The notes below the pieces were generated by a model. It had not been told where the DNA came from and did no database searches. It was given only the letters and a program-made list of their open reading frames with translations. DNA of 52,945 bases from Candidatus Binataceae bacterium. Its GTDB lineage: Bacteria > Desulfobacterota > Binatia > Binatales > Binataceae. The translations under genes and the position numbers were made by a program. This document shows, piece by piece, positions 51,814 through 52,945 of the stretch; the first letter of the stretch is position 1; each line of letters starts with the position of its first letter. The DNA is taken from contig DATGHL010000030.1 in the NCBI GenBank assembly GCA_035308025.1, positions 1 through 52,945 on the forward strand. The letters run 5' to 3'.

Positions 51814-52945
51814 ATGAGAGCTGAGCGACTTGCGCTGGTGATCGCAATTGCCGTCGCGTTGGGATTGCCTCGATTCGTTTACGCGCAGGAGTCGCCGGCG
51901 GCGGTGCCCTCGTGGCTTCCGTCGGGGGCGACCGAGGTCCCCGACGAGAGCGCACCTGATAGCGACGCTGCTGCCGGTGCGGAATCCGCAGCCGTAGCGG
52001 CGCCCGCCGGCTCGATTCCGCCGGGCACGGTAATCAACTCGTCGAATTGGTCGGCCTATCAGCAGTACATGACGGTGGGCGAAATTGGTCTGTGGCAGGG
52101 CAAGTGGTTCTGGAAAATGCCCGCTGACGCGCAAATCAAGGTCGCCGCGACGACGGTCTATCCCCTGCCTACCCCGTTTGTCGAGGACTCGGAGAAATAC
52201 GGCGATCAGACGCGTATCGAAAAGCAGGCTGACGGCCGCTGGGTCTTGAAGAATTACGTCGCCGGCGTGCCCTTTCCGATTCCTGACGATCCGAACAAGG
52301 GGCAGAAAATCCTGACCAATCTCAACTACCGCATTCAGCCGCATCTGATCGCGGGCTTCGACGATTCCGGCACGCCGCTGACCGTCTGCAACATGGACCG
52401 GCTGGCCGATACGTTCTGCTGGAAACTCGGCTACGACGTGCGCCAACTCGCTTACAATTGGGAACCGGGCGTGCCGCGCACGGAGGCAGAGTCGGGCGGG
52501 GCCTGGCTCGGCGAGTGGATCGACGTCGACGAGCCGGAGCAATATCGTTACGCCACCGATCTCGTCCTGCTGTATCAGGACAACCTGCGGATCGAGGATA
52601 ATTTCCTCTTCGTGCCGTCACTGCGCCGCTCGCTGCGACTGTCGGACGCCGCGCATTGCTCGAAGATCTTCACCTTTGCCGATTACACGCACGACGACAT
52701 CCGCGGTGGATGGAACGGCGGGATCGCCGACTTCGATTCGACGTTTGTCAAACGGATGCAGTTGCTCGCGCTCGTCCAGATGAATACCGATGACGGCGCT
52801 TTTCCCGACCACTACGACATGCCGCTCGGGTGGGCCAAGCCCTCATGGGGCGACTGGGAGTTGCGCGATACGTGGGTGATCGACGTGCGGCCGCGCGCCG
52901 CGATCAGCGGGCGCTATTGTTACGGCAAGCGGGTGCTGTATATCG
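51814..52945 (+). CDS. Secreted DUF1329 protein (partial)
   Basis: The first 377 residues of an exported protein, cut by the window end. The signal peptide is LALVIAIAVALGLPRFVYAQ; the start ATG 51814 lies 20 bases after purH. DUF1329 features are present: VGEIGLWQGKWFWKMP, YPLPTPFVEDSEKYGDQ, VAGVPFPIPDDPNKGQKIL, LRRSLRLSDAAHCS and DDIRGGWNGGIADFD. DUF1329 proteins are outer-membrane-associated beta-strand proteins related to lipid-binding folds, often linked to RND efflux and hydrocarbon-using bacteria. Exact function is unknown. Confidence 0.85.
   Translation, partial: MRAERLALVIAIAVALGLPRFVYAQESPAAVPSWLPSGATEVPDESAPDSDAAAGAESAAVAAPAGSIPPGTVINSSNWSAYQQYMTVGEIGLWQGKWFWKMPADAQIKVAATTVYPLPTPFVEDSEKYGDQTRIEKQADGRWVLKNYVAGVPFPIPDDPNKGQKILTNLNYRIQPHLIAGFDDSGTPLTVCNMDRLADTFCWKLGYDVRQLAYNWEPGVPRTEAESGGAWLGEWIDVDEPEQYRYATDLVLLYQDNLRIEDNFLFVPSLRRSLRLSDAAHCSKIFTFADYTHDDIRGGWNGGIADFDSTFVKRMQLLALVQMNTDDGAFPDHYDMPLGWAKPSWGDWELRDTWVIDVRPRAAISGRYCYGKRVLYI

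Overview
The window comes from a GC-rich Gram-negative bacterium. Lipoprotein signal sequences, LolA/LolB-like proteins, an NlpD-like protein, an outer-membrane aryl-polyene locus and a P-II protein all fit a double-membrane cell. The gene mix (DUF1329, DUF1499, a hydroxyacyl-CoA-dehydrogenase-type SDR, many uncoupled metabolic genes) is reminiscent of uncultured deltaproteobacterial or Binatota-like lineages, but that placement is an inference; no rRNA or tRNA gene is present to fix it.

Layout. 1-5.5 kb: the 5' part of a P-II regulator gene (glnB/glnK), a DUF1499 membrane protein, and a very large secreted G8/parallel-beta-helix protein resembling animal CEMIP/TMEM2. 5.7-18.9 kb (minus strand): one tightly packed, translationally coupled run of 15 genes that matches, gene for gene and in order, apeC to apeR of aryl polyene (APE, xanthomonadin-type) pigment clusters. 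It holds a chain-length-factor-like KS, a lysophospholipid acyltransferase, two ACPs, a drastically shortened ApeG, an aryl:ACP ligase, two half-dehydratases, a glycosyltransferase-acyltransferase fusion, a thioesterase, a LolA-like carrier, an MMPL exporter, a lipoprotein, two ketosynthases and a ketoreductase. A small secreted protein (19.1-19.6 kb) lies at the head of this operon. Divergent from it are a FAD-dependent halogenase-like flavoprotein and a translationally coupled methyltransferase (19.6-21.7 kb), which could decorate the pigment.

21.8-31.1 kb is a mixed stretch: an epimerase-like SDR, a secreted TIM-barrel protein, a second SDR, a low-molecular-weight phosphatase, an NHL-repeat secreted protein, a SnoaL-like protein, a CoA-binding protein, a Nudix hydrolase and an APC permease. 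31.2-37.7 kb carries a TPR lipoprotein, a LolB-like lipoprotein and a peptide-type ABC importer (binding lipoprotein plus two permeases, no ATPase). 37.7-44.8 kb: a degenerate YchF-like protein, an O-methyltransferase, an HpnL-like membrane protein, a DUF4412 protein, a second methyltransferase, a histidine phosphatase and a LysM/M23 protein. 44.9-52.9 kb is mostly housekeeping: apt, a cation diffusion facilitator, DUF983, a thiS-thiG-thiE operon behind a TPP riboswitch with a good sigma-70 promoter, alr, purH, and the 5' part of a DUF1329 gene.

Non-coding structure of note: a dispersed intergenic repeat in four places (about 19.1, 25.4, 43.9 and 47.7 kb); a perfect 19-bp inverted repeat inside thiE; and inverted repeats ahead of the secreted TIM-barrel gene and the P-II gene. 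No CRISPR array, insertion sequence, tRNA or rRNA was seen.
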